Origin: an uncultured Acetatifactor sp.
GTDB lineage: Bacteria; Bacillota; Clostridia; Lachnospirales; Lachnospiraceae
Direction of reading: 5' to 3'
Assembly: GCA_910577185.1 (NCBI GenBank)
Contig: CAJTLR010000086.1
Location: 1 to 13,352 of the forward strand
DNA: 13,352 bases
Position 1 is the first letter of the stretch. Each line of letters begins with the position of its first letter. Under the pieces are notes generated by a model. It saw nothing but the letters and a program-made list of their open reading frames with translations, searched no databases and had not been told where the DNA came from. This document shows, piece after piece, positions 6,896 through 12,818 of the stretch. The position numbers were made by a program, and so were the translations under genes.

Positions 6896-9196
6896 TCACC
6901 CCGTTGCCCTTTCGATATCCACCACACTCTCAATGGAACGGATCTTCTCAATGACACGGTTCAGCTCTTCCCGTCCTTCCACCTCAAAAGAAGTCTGCAG
7001 GGTAGCCAGCCCCTGCCTGCTGACCCTGGTATTCAGGGAAAGAATATTGATATTCCTCTCTGTCAGGGTCTTTGTGATATCTGCCAGAAGGCCGTTGCGG
7101 TTATTGGCATAAATGTCAATCTCCGCCACATATTTCTCGGACGTATCCTCCGGTGCCTGCCAGTCTGCGTCAATGATCCGTACCCGCTCAATTTCAGGAA
7201 GATTCATCATATTCACACAGTCTGTCCGGTGGATGGATATCCCCCTTCCCCTGGTGACAAATCCCACGATTTCATCCCCTGGCACAGGGGAACAGCATTT
7301 GGAAAAACGGACGGACAAATCCGAAATTCCCCTGACCACAATACCGCTCTTGGTCTTCATGGCCACTGGTTTTGCGGCTATGGCACCCGATTCGGCAATA
7401 CTTGCCAGAACCTCTTCATTGGTCATGGAACGTTTGTGTTCCCGGTCATAGAGATCCTGCATCTTATTGATGACCTGCCCTTCCTTCAGGGCGCCATGAC
7501 CGATGGCCGCAAGCACGGAATCCCAGTCCCTGAACCCGTATTTACGCATCACCGCACTCATATAATCCTGCTTCATCAGATCGGGAAGATTGATGGACTT
7601 TGTCTTGCAGTAATTGGACAAAAGCTCTTTTCCCTTGACGATATTGTCTTCCTTCAGTTCATTTTTAAACCACTGGTTGATCTTATTTTTTGCCTGGGTG
7701 CTCTTGACCACATTCAGCCAGTCACGGCTGGGTCCCTTTGAATTCTGGGAAGTAATGATCTCAATCCGGTCGCCGTTTTTGATCTCATAATCTATGGTCA
7801 CCAGCTTGTCATTCACCCTGGCCCCCACCATGCGGTTGCCCACTGCGGAATGAATGCTGTACGCAAAGTCAATGGTAGTGGACCCGGCAGGCAGGTTTTT
7901 CACTTCCCCTGAAGGAGTAAAACAATATACATTGTCGGAAAACAAATCCAGGTCATTCTTCAAAAGCTTCATAAACTCCCGGTTGTCCGACATGTCACGC
8001 TGCCATTCCAGAATCTGGCGCAGCCAGACCAGCTTTTCCTCCTCCTGGGCTGCCACCCTCTTGCCGTCGGAAGCCTCCTTATATTTCCAGTGGGCGGCTA
8101 TCCCGTACTCCGCGGCCTTATGCATCTCAAATGTACGTATCTGTATCTCGAAAGGCTGTCCTGAACTGCCGATAAGGGTTGTGTGCAGGGACTGGTACAT
8201 ATTTGCCTTGGGCATGGCAATATAGTCCTTAAAACGCCCGGGAATGGGCTTATACATCTCATGAATCACCCCCAGGGCCGCATAACAGTCCTTCACACTG
8301 TCCACAATGATACGCACCGCAAACAGATCATAAATCTGGTCCAGCGTCTTATCCTGGTTTACCATCTTTTTATATATGCTGAAAAAATGCTTTACGCGGC
8401 CATCCACCTTTGCCTTAATGCCGGCTTTCCGGATATGTTCGCTGACTTCATCCACAATACTCTGAATGTATTTTTCCCTGACGCTTTTCCGCACGGAAAT
8501 CTTGTCTACCAGGTCATAATAAACGTCCGGTTCCAGATATTTTAACGACAAATCGTCCAATTCTATTTTCAGCTTGCTGATACCAAGCCTCTGGGCAATG
8601 GGACAGTAAATTTCCAGGGTCTCCTTGGCAATGCGCTGACGGCTCTCGGGCTTTTTGTACTGCAGCGTGCGCATATTGTGGAGCCGGTCCGCCAGCTTGA
8701 TCAATATGACACGGATGTCCTTCGCCATGGCCAGAAACATTTTACGAAGATTCTCTGCCTGCATCTCCAGTTTCTCGTCCGGCTGGTCTGCCCCCGCAGA
8801 AAGCGGAATCTTCTCCAGCTTTGTGACGCCATCCACCAGAAGAGCCACGTCATCCCCGAATTCCTGCTTCAGGTCTTCCTCCGTCATAATGGTATCCTCT
8901 ACCACATCATGAAGAATCCCTGCCACAATGGTTTCCTTGTCCAGTTCCAGATCTGCCAGGATAATAGCCACATTCAGGGGATGAATGATATAAGGCTCTC
9001 CCGACTTGCGGATCTGGTTTTTATGTGCCTCTGCCGCAGTCTTATACGCTTTTTCAATCAGGGAAATGTCATCACTGGGATGATACTTGTGCACACGGTT
9101 AACAAGCTCCTGATAAAGCTCCTCAGGATTCACGAAATCGGGCTGCTCATTCATCTTTCCATCATCAAAAATTTCTTCGTTTTTTTCTTCTGCCAT
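6896..9196 (-). CDS. relA: Bifunctional (p)ppGpp synthetase/hydrolase (long RSH protein, Rel)
   Basis: 766-residue Rel enzyme that makes and degrades the alarmone (p)ppGpp, the core of the stringent response. Domains in order: HD hydrolase with His72, HDVVED (96-101) and LADRLHNMRT (168-176), all intact, so hydrolase activity is expected; synthetase with RFKDYIAMPKANMYQSLHTT (320-339) and FEIQIRT (348-354); TGS domain near 421-482 (VYCFTPSGEV); helical and zinc-finger-like region with RFSKCCSPVPGD and HRTDC; C-terminal ACT domain over the last ~75 residues. The length is normal for Clostridia. The start at ATG 9196 has a poor ribosome site (GGGA four bases away); ATG at residue 15 is an alternative. 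It lies 95 bases after apt, within the same apparent operon. Confidence 0.97.
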   Translation of the reverse strand: MAEEKNEEIFDDGKMNEQPDFVNPEELYQELVNRVHKYHPSDDISLIEKAYKTAAEAHKNQIRKSGEPYIIHPLNVAIILADLELDKETIVAGILHDVVEDTIMTEEDLKQEFGDDVALLVDGVTKLEKIPLSAGADQPDEKLEMQAENLRKMFLAMAKDIRVILIKLADRLHNMRTLQYKKPESRQRIAKETLEIYCPIAQRLGISKLKIELDDLSLKYLEPDVYYDLVDKISVRKSVREKYIQSIVDEVSEHIRKAGIKAKVDGRVKHFFSIYKKMVNQDKTLDQIYDLFAVRIIVDSVKDCYAALGVIHEMYKPIPGRFKDYIAMPKANMYQSLHTTLIGSSGQPFEIQIRTFEMHKAAEYGIAAHWKYKEASDGKRVAAQEEEKLVWLRQILEWQRDMSDNREFMKLLKNDLDLFSDNVYCFTPSGEVKNLPAGSTTIDFAYSIHSAVGNRMVGARVNDKLVTIDYEIKNGDRIEIITSQNSKGPSRDWLNVVKSTQAKNKINQWFKNELKEDNIVKGKELLSNYCKTKSINLPDLMKQDYMSAVMRKYGFRDWDSVLAAIGHGALKEGQVINKMQDLYDREHKRSMTNEEVLASIAESGAIAAKPVAMKTKSGIVVRGISDLSVRFSKCCSPVPGDEIVGFVTRGRGISIHRTDCVNMMNLPEIERVRIIDADWQAPEDTSEKYVAEIDIYANNRNGLLADITKTLTERNINILSLNTRVSRQGLATLQTSFEVEGREELNRVIEKIRSIESVVDIERATG

Positions 9197-9291
9197 AAAA
9201 TCCCACGCTTTCTACGCCTGTTTTTGTACCGGATATGCCTCCCGGATGACGAACTTTTCAAAACAGTCCAGCCTGTACCGTTCTGCCGGAT

Positions 9292-9816
9292 TTATTTTCC
9301 CTCATAGCGAATGGCTGATTCCAGCCGGTATCCGGAAATCTTATCCCGGCCGTTTAAGCCGGCAAGCTCCATCAGAACCACCACTCCCACCACCTGGCCT
9401 CCCAGGCTCTCAATCAGTCTGATCATGGCCTCCGTGGTACCTCCTGTGGCGATCAGGTCATCCACGATTAAAACCTTCTGTCCCGGACGGATACTGTCCT
9501 TATGCATTTCAATGGTGGCACTACCATACTCCAGGTCATAGGAAATGGAAACCGTTTCCCTGGGAAGCTTTCCGGCCTTACGGATCAGCACAAAGGGCTT
9601 TTTATTATTATAGGCAATGGGTGTTCCAAATATAAACCCTCTCGACTCCGGCCCTGCCACCACATCAAAATCCAGATCTTTTATTTTTTCCTCCATGGTG
9701 TCAATGGCCAGCTGCAGACCGTCTGCGTCCTGCAGGACACTTGTCACATCCCTGAAAATAATACCCTCCTCCGGGAAATCGGGAATACTCACTACATATT
9801 CTTCCAGTTTTTTCAT
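9292..9816 (-). CDS. apt: Adenine phosphoribosyltransferase
   Basis: 174-residue cytoplasmic enzyme that converts adenine and PRPP to AMP and pyrophosphate, salvaging purines. The PRPP-binding loop VLIVDDLIATGGT is at 115-127, the N-terminal signature IPDFPEEGIIFRDVTSVL is complete, and AGPESRGFIFG and RKAGKLP are the expected active-site segments. The length (usually 170-180) is normal. ATG 9816 has GAGG seven bases upstream. It starts 24 bases after the CBS gene and is followed by rel. The apt-rel pairing is widespread in Bacillota and links purine supply with alarmone metabolism. Confidence 0.97.
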   Translation of the reverse strand: MKKLEEYVVSIPDFPEEGIIFRDVTSVLQDADGLQLAIDTMEEKIKDLDFDVVAGPESRGFIFGTPIAYNNKKPFVLIRKAGKLPRETVSISYDLEYGSATIEMHKDSIRPGQKVLIVDDLIATGGTTEAMIRLIESLGGQVVGVVVLMELAGLNGRDKISGYRLESAIRYEGK

Positions 9817-9840
9817 AAGGATACCTCACTTTTATGTATT

Positions 9841-10293
9841 TCATTCAATTTCCGGAACGGTCTGAAGGGCAGGCCGTTCCACTTTATTTTTATCCACAAA
9901 ATATTTTATGATATCACTCCGGGTTACAATACCAATAAATACACTTCTGTCATCAATCACCGGTACGAAATTCTGGCTTTTTGCCCGCTCCAGCAGCGTT
10001 TCCATAGCCGTGTCAATACAGGCCGGCTTCACTTTTCCGTTCTGGAGAAAATCCCTCACTGTCATATGCTCCAGTTTTTTCAGTGTGATATCTTCCAGGT
10101 TCTGGTTATATGCCAGAATATTCCAGAGAAAATCTGCCACGCTGACCACTCCCACATATCTGTCCTCTATATCAATGACAGGGATTGCCGCAAAACCGCT
10201 CCTGCGCAGTTTTTCAAGTCCCTGGCGCAGTGTCATGTCGTCCCGCAGATAAGCCACCTCTGCCTTCGGCAGTAAAAATGACGCTAGGTTCAC
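9841..10293 (-). CDS. Stand-alone CBS-domain pair protein, DarB/CbpB-like (possible c-di-AMP receptor)
   Basis: 150-residue soluble protein made almost entirely of two CBS domains (about 10-60 and 75-135). CBS pairs bind adenosine nucleotides. From memory of the Bacillus subtilis DarB (YkuL) sequence, the resemblance goes beyond the generic fold: GFAAIPVID corresponds to its GYTAIPVLD, and LKKLEHMTVRDFL to its FEKLDQITVEEVM. The length (~147 in DarB) also fits. DarB/CbpB binds c-di-AMP and, in its free form, binds the Rel enzyme. The start is GTG 10293, which makes a GTGA overlap with the stop of the DUF308 gene; AGGAG lies seven bases upstream inside that gene. The position two genes before rel supports a regulatory link, but ligand and partner are inferred. 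Confidence 0.85.
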   Translation of the reverse strand: MNLASFLLPKAEVAYLRDDMTLRQGLEKLRRSGFAAIPVIDIEDRYVGVVSVADFLWNILAYNQNLEDITLKKLEHMTVRDFLQNGKVKPACIDTAMETLLERAKSQNFVPVIDDRSVFIGIVTRSDIIKYFVDKNKVERPALQTVPEIE

Positions 10294-10934
10294 TGTTCCT
10301 CTCCTTCATCCTCGACTTTTTGTGACTTTTTCGTATCGCCTTCGTCCACCTTCTCCGTAAAGGTGGCATCCACCGCATTTATCTTCTCAAAATATCCTTT
10401 CATTCTGCCAGTCACATAAATTACCGTAATACAGTCCGTAATACCGCTGAAAATCAGGCCGATTCCCACCATCTGCAGCAGCCTCAGAAGCACGTCAAAA
10501 GGATTTGCCACGATCACGGCCCCAAGCACAATATTGACAGCTGCCAAAATCAGAACCGGCAGCCATTTCTCGCATCCTGCCCGCTTCATGTCAATTACTT
10601 CCTGAAGCTTTCCGCATCCGCTTGCCAGAACTAAAATCCCCAGAATCATAGGCACCATGGACATGATCCACTCTGCCTTATACAGAAAAATAATCCCCAC
10701 GGCAATACTCACCAGCCCGTATCCGAAGCCGTTCCGGTAATGGTTCTGGCTTGCCTCCCGCAGCAGATAACAGATCATGGAGACGGCTCCCACCACAATC
10801 AGCAGTATTCCCATTAGATACCCCAGAGTCTTAACCATGGTCTCGGGTATGGCTATGGTCACGACACCAAGCACAATATATAGTGCAGAAGTCAGGATCG
10901 CTTCCCATTTCATTTCTTTTAGAAATTTACGCAT
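10290..10934 (-). CDS. DUF308 (HdeD-family) integral membrane protein
   Basis: 214-residue protein with about six hydrophobic segments (roughly 13-30, 36-59, 70-87, 89-106, 124-142, 148-170) and a charged cytoplasmic-type tail rich in Lys, Asp and Glu. The repeated pattern of paired helices with GI(L/I)xxxxG fits DUF308/HdeD, whose molecular role is poorly known; the Escherichia coli namesake is linked to acid resistance. ATG 10934 has AGGAG about ten bases upstream. It is the first gene of the DUF308-CBS-apt-rel-MBL cluster and overlaps the CBS gene by four bases, so the two proteins may work together. Only about 20 bases separate its start from a terminator hairpin. Confidence 0.85.
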   Translation of the reverse strand: MRKFLKEMKWEAILTSALYIVLGVVTIAIPETMVKTLGYLMGILLIVVGAVSMICYLLREASQNHYRNGFGYGLVSIAVGIIFLYKAEWIMSMVPMILGILVLASGCGKLQEVIDMKRAGCEKWLPVLILAAVNIVLGAVIVANPFDVLLRLLQMVGIGLIFSGITDCITVIYVTGRMKGYFEKINAVDATFTEKVDEGDTKKSQKVEDEGEEQ

Positions 10935-10954
10935 CTGTCTCTTCTCCTATATGG

Positions 10955-10985
10955 TAAAAAGAACCCTTTTCCGCGAAAAGAGTCC
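10955..10985 (-). terminator. Intrinsic terminator after the SEC-C gene
   Basis: On the minus strand GGACTCTTTTC pairs with GAAAAGGGTTC around a three-base loop (10961-10985): an 11-bp stem with two G-U pairs, followed directly by TTTTT then ACC (10955-10960 region). It lies 30 bases after the SEC-C stop and about 20 bases before the DUF308 start, with no promoter visible between hairpin and start. Confidence 0.85.
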
Positions 10986-11014
10986 TTTCTTTGCCTGTGG
11001 ACAGTAACCATCAA

Positions 11015-11518
11015 TTACTTCTTACCGCAGCATTTTTTGTATTTCTTGCCACTTCCGCAGGGACATGGATCATTGGGATACACTTTCGCACCCTTTACTA
11101 TCGTAGTGGACGACTTTTGTTCTTTATACAAAGCATTCCGGGTTTCTTCGTCAAAAATGTTCTCCCAGGCCTCCAGACTGTACAGCCAGTCGGCTTCCGC
11201 AGCCACCATGTTCTTATAGAGAAGCGCCTTGTCAAATCCAAGGTTTACTTCCGTATCCTCCTCCATTTCTTCTATGGGGTTCGGCTCTGTCAGACTGTCA
11301 TTAATGCCATCCAGAAAACCGGTCATGGTCATCACGGATACCTGATACTTGTCAGCCAGTTCCCTGACAGTTCCCTTTACCACTTCATCGGGATTTTGTA
11401 AAAGCTGGGCGTAAATCTCCTTTTCATCCTTAAAATATGCCGCCCAAAGCTCCTGCAGCTTATTTTTATCTGCAGACTCGTCGTATGCCATTCCTCTCCA
11501 CTTTTCCAATAACGCCAT
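11015..11518 (-). CDS. SEC-C metal-binding motif protein of unknown function
   Basis: 167-residue soluble protein. The last 17 residues form a SEC-C motif, PCPCGSGKKYKKCCGKK, with Cys152, Cys154, Cys163 and Cys164 expected to hold one zinc ion, as at the C terminus of SecA, where it contacts SecB or ribosomes. The first ~130 residues are helical and acidic and carry no domain I can name. Similar short proteins are common in Lachnospiraceae. ATG 11518 has AGGTGG six bases upstream. It appears to be a single-gene transcript: promoter candidates lie at 11603-11688 and an intrinsic terminator at 10955-10985. A role in protein quality control or translation is guesswork. Confidence 0.9.
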   Translation of the reverse strand: MALLEKWRGMAYDESADKNKLQELWAAYFKDEKEIYAQLLQNPDEVVKGTVRELADKYQVSVMTMTGFLDGINDSLTEPNPIEEMEEDTEVNLGFDKALLYKNMVAAEADWLYSLEAWENIFDEETRNALYKEQKSSTTIVKGAKVYPNDPCPCGSGKKYKKCCGKK

Positions 11519-11541
11519 ATTCTACCACCTTTTTAAGTCCT

Positions 11542-11595
11542 GCCGGCATGTCCACCGGCTGTATTTTCTGCGGAATATTTTTAAAAAATATCCGC
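11542..11595 (-). other. Two hairpins in the SEC-C gene leader
   Basis: The minus transcript can fold two successive stems before the ribosome site. The first (11570-11595) pairs GCGGATATTTTTT with AAAAATATTCCGC with one bulged A. The second (11542-11559) pairs GCCGG with CCGGC around an eight-base loop containing GGACAT. The proximal promoter candidate would start transcription at the first base of the first stem. The function is unknown; 5'-end protection or translational control are options. Confidence 0.5.
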
Positions 11596-11602
11596 TTCTA
11601 CC

Positions 11603-11631
11603 AGTATATAACAGATTATGCCTGAACACAA
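11603..11631 (-). promoter_or_regulatory. Proximal promoter candidate for the SEC-C gene
   Basis: Minus strand: TTGTGT (11626-11631), 17-base spacer, TATACT (11603-11608). The -10 is strong (five of six), the -35 weak. The predicted start is near 11596, about 78 bases before the ATG. Confidence 0.45.
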
Positions 11632-11659
11632 GAAAATTTTTTTCAATCTTTTTTCATAT

Positions 11660-11688
11660 ATTATGTATAATTAAATTTTTCCGGTCAA
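11660..11688 (-). promoter_or_regulatory. Distal promoter candidate for the SEC-C gene
   Basis: Minus strand: TTGACC (11683-11688), 17-base AT-rich spacer, CATAAT (11660-11665); five of six matches in each hexamer with ideal spacing. The predicted start is near 11653, giving a leader of about 135 bases that contains both hairpins. Confidence 0.6.
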
Positions 11689-11700
11689 CACTATTGAATG

Positions 11701-11802
11701 TCAAGGAACCCCCTCCTTTGATCACACAAAAGATAAAAATAATACTTAGGTTTTGCATTGCAAAACCTTATCCTCCCCTTTTTGGAATGGCTGTTAAGCC
11801 AT
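11701..11802. other. Run of three hairpins in the 401-base gap 11519-11919
   Basis: This gap has no credible gene. Three inverted repeats follow one another. First, TCAAGGA (11701-11707) with TCCTTTGA (11714-11721), one bulge, C-rich loop. Second, a 21-base element (11748-11768) whose 10-base arms AGGTTTTGCA and TGCAAAACCT flank a single central base; on the minus strand it is followed by a T-rich tract, so it could act as a weak terminator for the nitroreductase mRNA. Third, ATGGCT-GTTA-AGCCAT (11787-11802). Together with the U-tailed hairpin next to them they resemble a structured RNA, but the strand is uncertain. Confidence 0.5.
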
Positions 11803-11807
11803 CTTAC

Positions 11808-11849
11808 AAAAATCCCGGGCTTCGCGTTGGTGCAGGTCCGGGGTTTTTT
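11808..11849 (+). terminator. U-tailed hairpin, strongest on the plus strand; may be bidirectional
   Basis: On the plus strand AAAAATCCCGGGCT (11808-11821) can pair with GGTCCGGGG plus the following T-run (11835-11848) through a 14-bp stem with three G-U pairs, ending in TTTTTT (11844-11849). On the minus strand those G-U pairs become A-C mismatches, leaving a five-bp GC core plus A-U pairs and ending in ATTTTTG. It lies 70 bases past the nitroreductase stop, so a minus-strand role is natural, although the better-folding strand is plus, where no gene is seen. Confidence 0.55.
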
Positions 11850-11879
11850 GGACTTCTCTCCATGATTTTATGGCATTTT

Positions 11880-11930
11880 GGCAGAACAGAAGCATCCGGG
11901 ATCCGGTCTGCCGTTATTTCTACAAATAAC
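11880..11930 (-). repeat. Two small hairpins at the 3' end of the nitroreductase gene
   Basis: A perfect stem GTTATTT-GTAG-AAATAAC (11913-11930) encloses the nitroreductase stop codon (11920-11922). Immediately after it, GGCAGA and TCTGCC (11907-11912 and 11880-11885) flank a loop that can itself form CCGG-ATC-CCGG. These may stabilise the mRNA 3' end; no U-tract follows. Confidence 0.45.
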
Positions 11931-12450
11931 TTACACGTGCTTCCGCGTCATAGGTATGGGGCGCTTTTGCAACTCCCTTATGCCCCACCGCAATGGCAAT
12001 TTCAAAATGATACTTGTCGGGAAACCGCAGACGCTCTGAAAAATATGCCTGCTTTTCTCCCCTGAGCGCGTCATAAATGCATCCGATCACCAGGCTGCCA
12101 AGGCCCAGTCCTTCTGCCGCAAGCGCCATATTTTCCACCGCAATGCCGGCATCCATCGTACTCCACCGGAACCCCTCTTCCGCACTCAGGAAAATGACAG
12201 CGGGAGCTTCGTAATAAAAATTATGCTCCGGGGCCGAAAGATTTCGCAGACGGTTTTTTTCCTCCTCAATCTCCTGCAAAACCGGATCATTACCCTTAAG
12301 CACAGTAAAATGAACTTCCTGCCTGTTTGTGGCAGTAGGCGCCTGAAGACCTGCATGAATCAGGACTTTCAGCTCCTCATCCGAAATTGCATCCGAAGTA
12401 TACCCTCTTGTTGAACTCCTCTTCTCCATTGCTTCCATCACATTGACCAT
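11920..12450 (-). CDS. Nitroreductase family protein (FMN-dependent oxidoreductase)
   Basis: 176-residue member of the nitroreductase fold, dimeric flavoproteins that use NAD(P)H to reduce varied substrates; the physiological substrate cannot be read from the sequence. Seen: the N-terminal phosphate-binding RSSTRGY (11-17), AGLQAPTATNRQ (33-44), the central WSTMDAGIAVENMALAAEGLGLGS (96-119) and a C-terminal AIAVGHK. The length fits the small type. ATG 12450 was chosen for its GGGGG site five bases upstream and because the family starts here. A second in-frame start, TTG 12543, has an excellent AAGGAGG six bases upstream and would add 31 residues; see findings. A near-consensus promoter lies at 12572-12600, and the leader carries nested inverted repeats. 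Confidence 0.93.
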   Translation of the reverse strand: MVNVMEAMEKRSSTRGYTSDAISDEELKVLIHAGLQAPTATNRQEVHFTVLKGNDPVLQEIEEEKNRLRNLSAPEHNFYYEAPAVIFLSAEEGFRWSTMDAGIAVENMALAAEGLGLGSLVIGCIYDALRGEKQAYFSERLRFPDKYHFEIAIAVGHKGVAKAPHTYDAEARVSYL

Positions 12451-12463
12451 ATTTTCCCCCATT

Positions 12464-12519
12464 TCTGCGCGGCCTTTTGCGCATGTCAAGTTTGTGGATA
12501 CCGCGCAGACACAAACTTG
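12464..12519 (-). promoter_or_regulatory. Structured leader of the nitroreductase mRNA: nested, overlapping inverted repeats
   Basis: In the minus transcript CAAGTTTGTG (12519-12510) pairs perfectly with CACAAACTTG (12496-12487). The 13-base loop contains TCTGCGCGG (12509-12501), which is perfectly complementary to CCGCGCAGA (12472-12464) further downstream, three bases before the GGGGG ribosome site. The two stems interleave, so they form either an H-type pseudoknot or two alternative folds. This is the layout of a cis-acting translation switch; I cannot assign it to a known riboswitch class. Confidence 0.65.
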
Positions 12520-12520
12520 A

Positions 12521-12545
12521 GATTGAAAATTTTCAATTTTCAATC
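12521..12545. repeat. AT-rich inverted repeat over the alternative TTG start
   Basis: GATTGAAAAT (12521-12530) and ATTTTCAATC (12536-12545) form perfect 10-base arms around a five-base centre. The arm nearest the promoter contains the alternative TTG start at 12541-12543 and begins four bases after its AAGGAGG. Folding would therefore restrict initiation there. It could instead be a repressor operator just downstream of the predicted transcription start. Confidence 0.6.
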
Positions 12546-12571
12546 TTTCCCTCCTTCCGGTTAATACCCTC

Positions 12572-12600
12572 AGTATATTTGAATTCTCCGGTAATGTCAA
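12572..12600 (-). promoter_or_regulatory. Strong sigma-A-type promoter for the nitroreductase gene
   Basis: Minus strand: consensus TTGACA (12595-12600), 17-base spacer, TATACT (12572-12577). This is the best promoter match in the window. The predicted start is near 12565, giving a leader of about 115 bases. Confidence 0.75.
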
Positions 12601-12601
12601 C

Positions 12602-12636
12602 AATCCCGCCCCCGGCAAAAGCCGGGTAGCGGGATT
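12602..12636. repeat. Compact GC-rich hairpin just upstream of the nitroreductase promoter
   Basis: AATCCCGC (12602-12609) pairs with GCGGGATT (12629-12636), and inside it CCCGGC pairs with GCCGGG around an AAAA loop: 14 bp with one small internal asymmetry. The -35 hexamer begins one base beyond it. No U-tract follows on either strand, so it is not a canonical intrinsic terminator, though it could stop or protect the upstream surface-protein mRNA. Confidence 0.6.
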
Positions 12637-12701
12637 AACCACATGATTGAAGGAAATATTTTATTTCTTTTCGAACTTTAATTAAACGAATCTAAATCCG
12701 C

Positions 12702-12725
12702 TAATTAATCATGCATGATTAATTA
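12702..12725. repeat. Perfect 24-bp palindrome
   Basis: TAATTAATCATG (12702-12713) followed directly by its exact reverse complement (12714-12725). The centre is ATGCAT. A perfect, gapless palindrome of this size is typical of a dimeric regulator binding site or a cruciform. It lies in the 368-base gap 12451-12818, about 100 bases upstream of the nitroreductase -35 and about 93 bases past the surface-protein stop. Confidence 0.75.
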
Positions 12726-12743
12726 TGTGTAATGCTGTTTTTC

Positions 12744-12775
12744 CCGGCACATCAGGGAAAATCCCTGAGTGCCGG
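12744..12775. terminator. Strong hairpin after the surface-protein gene, without U-tract
   Basis: CCGGCAC and TCAGGGA (12744-12758, one bulged base at 12751) pair with TCCCTGA and GTGCCGG (12762-12775): 14 bp with a three-base loop. It lies 43 bases past the stop of the surface-protein gene, the usual terminator position, but on the minus strand it is followed by GAAAAAC rather than T residues. It is either a non-canonical terminator or a 3'-end stability element. Confidence 0.5.
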
Positions 12776-12818
12776 AAATGATTGGTCATGACAATAGAAG
12801 GCGCAAAAAGCGCGGATC

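Noticed and set aside
11694..12065. Plus-strand reading frame across the hairpin cluster and nitroreductase 3' end
   Set aside because: Half of it is antisense to the nitroreductase and the rest crosses four hairpins; no domain and no good ribosome site.
12544..12642. Nitroreductase start at 12642
   Set aside because: This would place the start upstream of the strong promoter, with no ribosome site; the frame there covers promoter and hairpin sequence.
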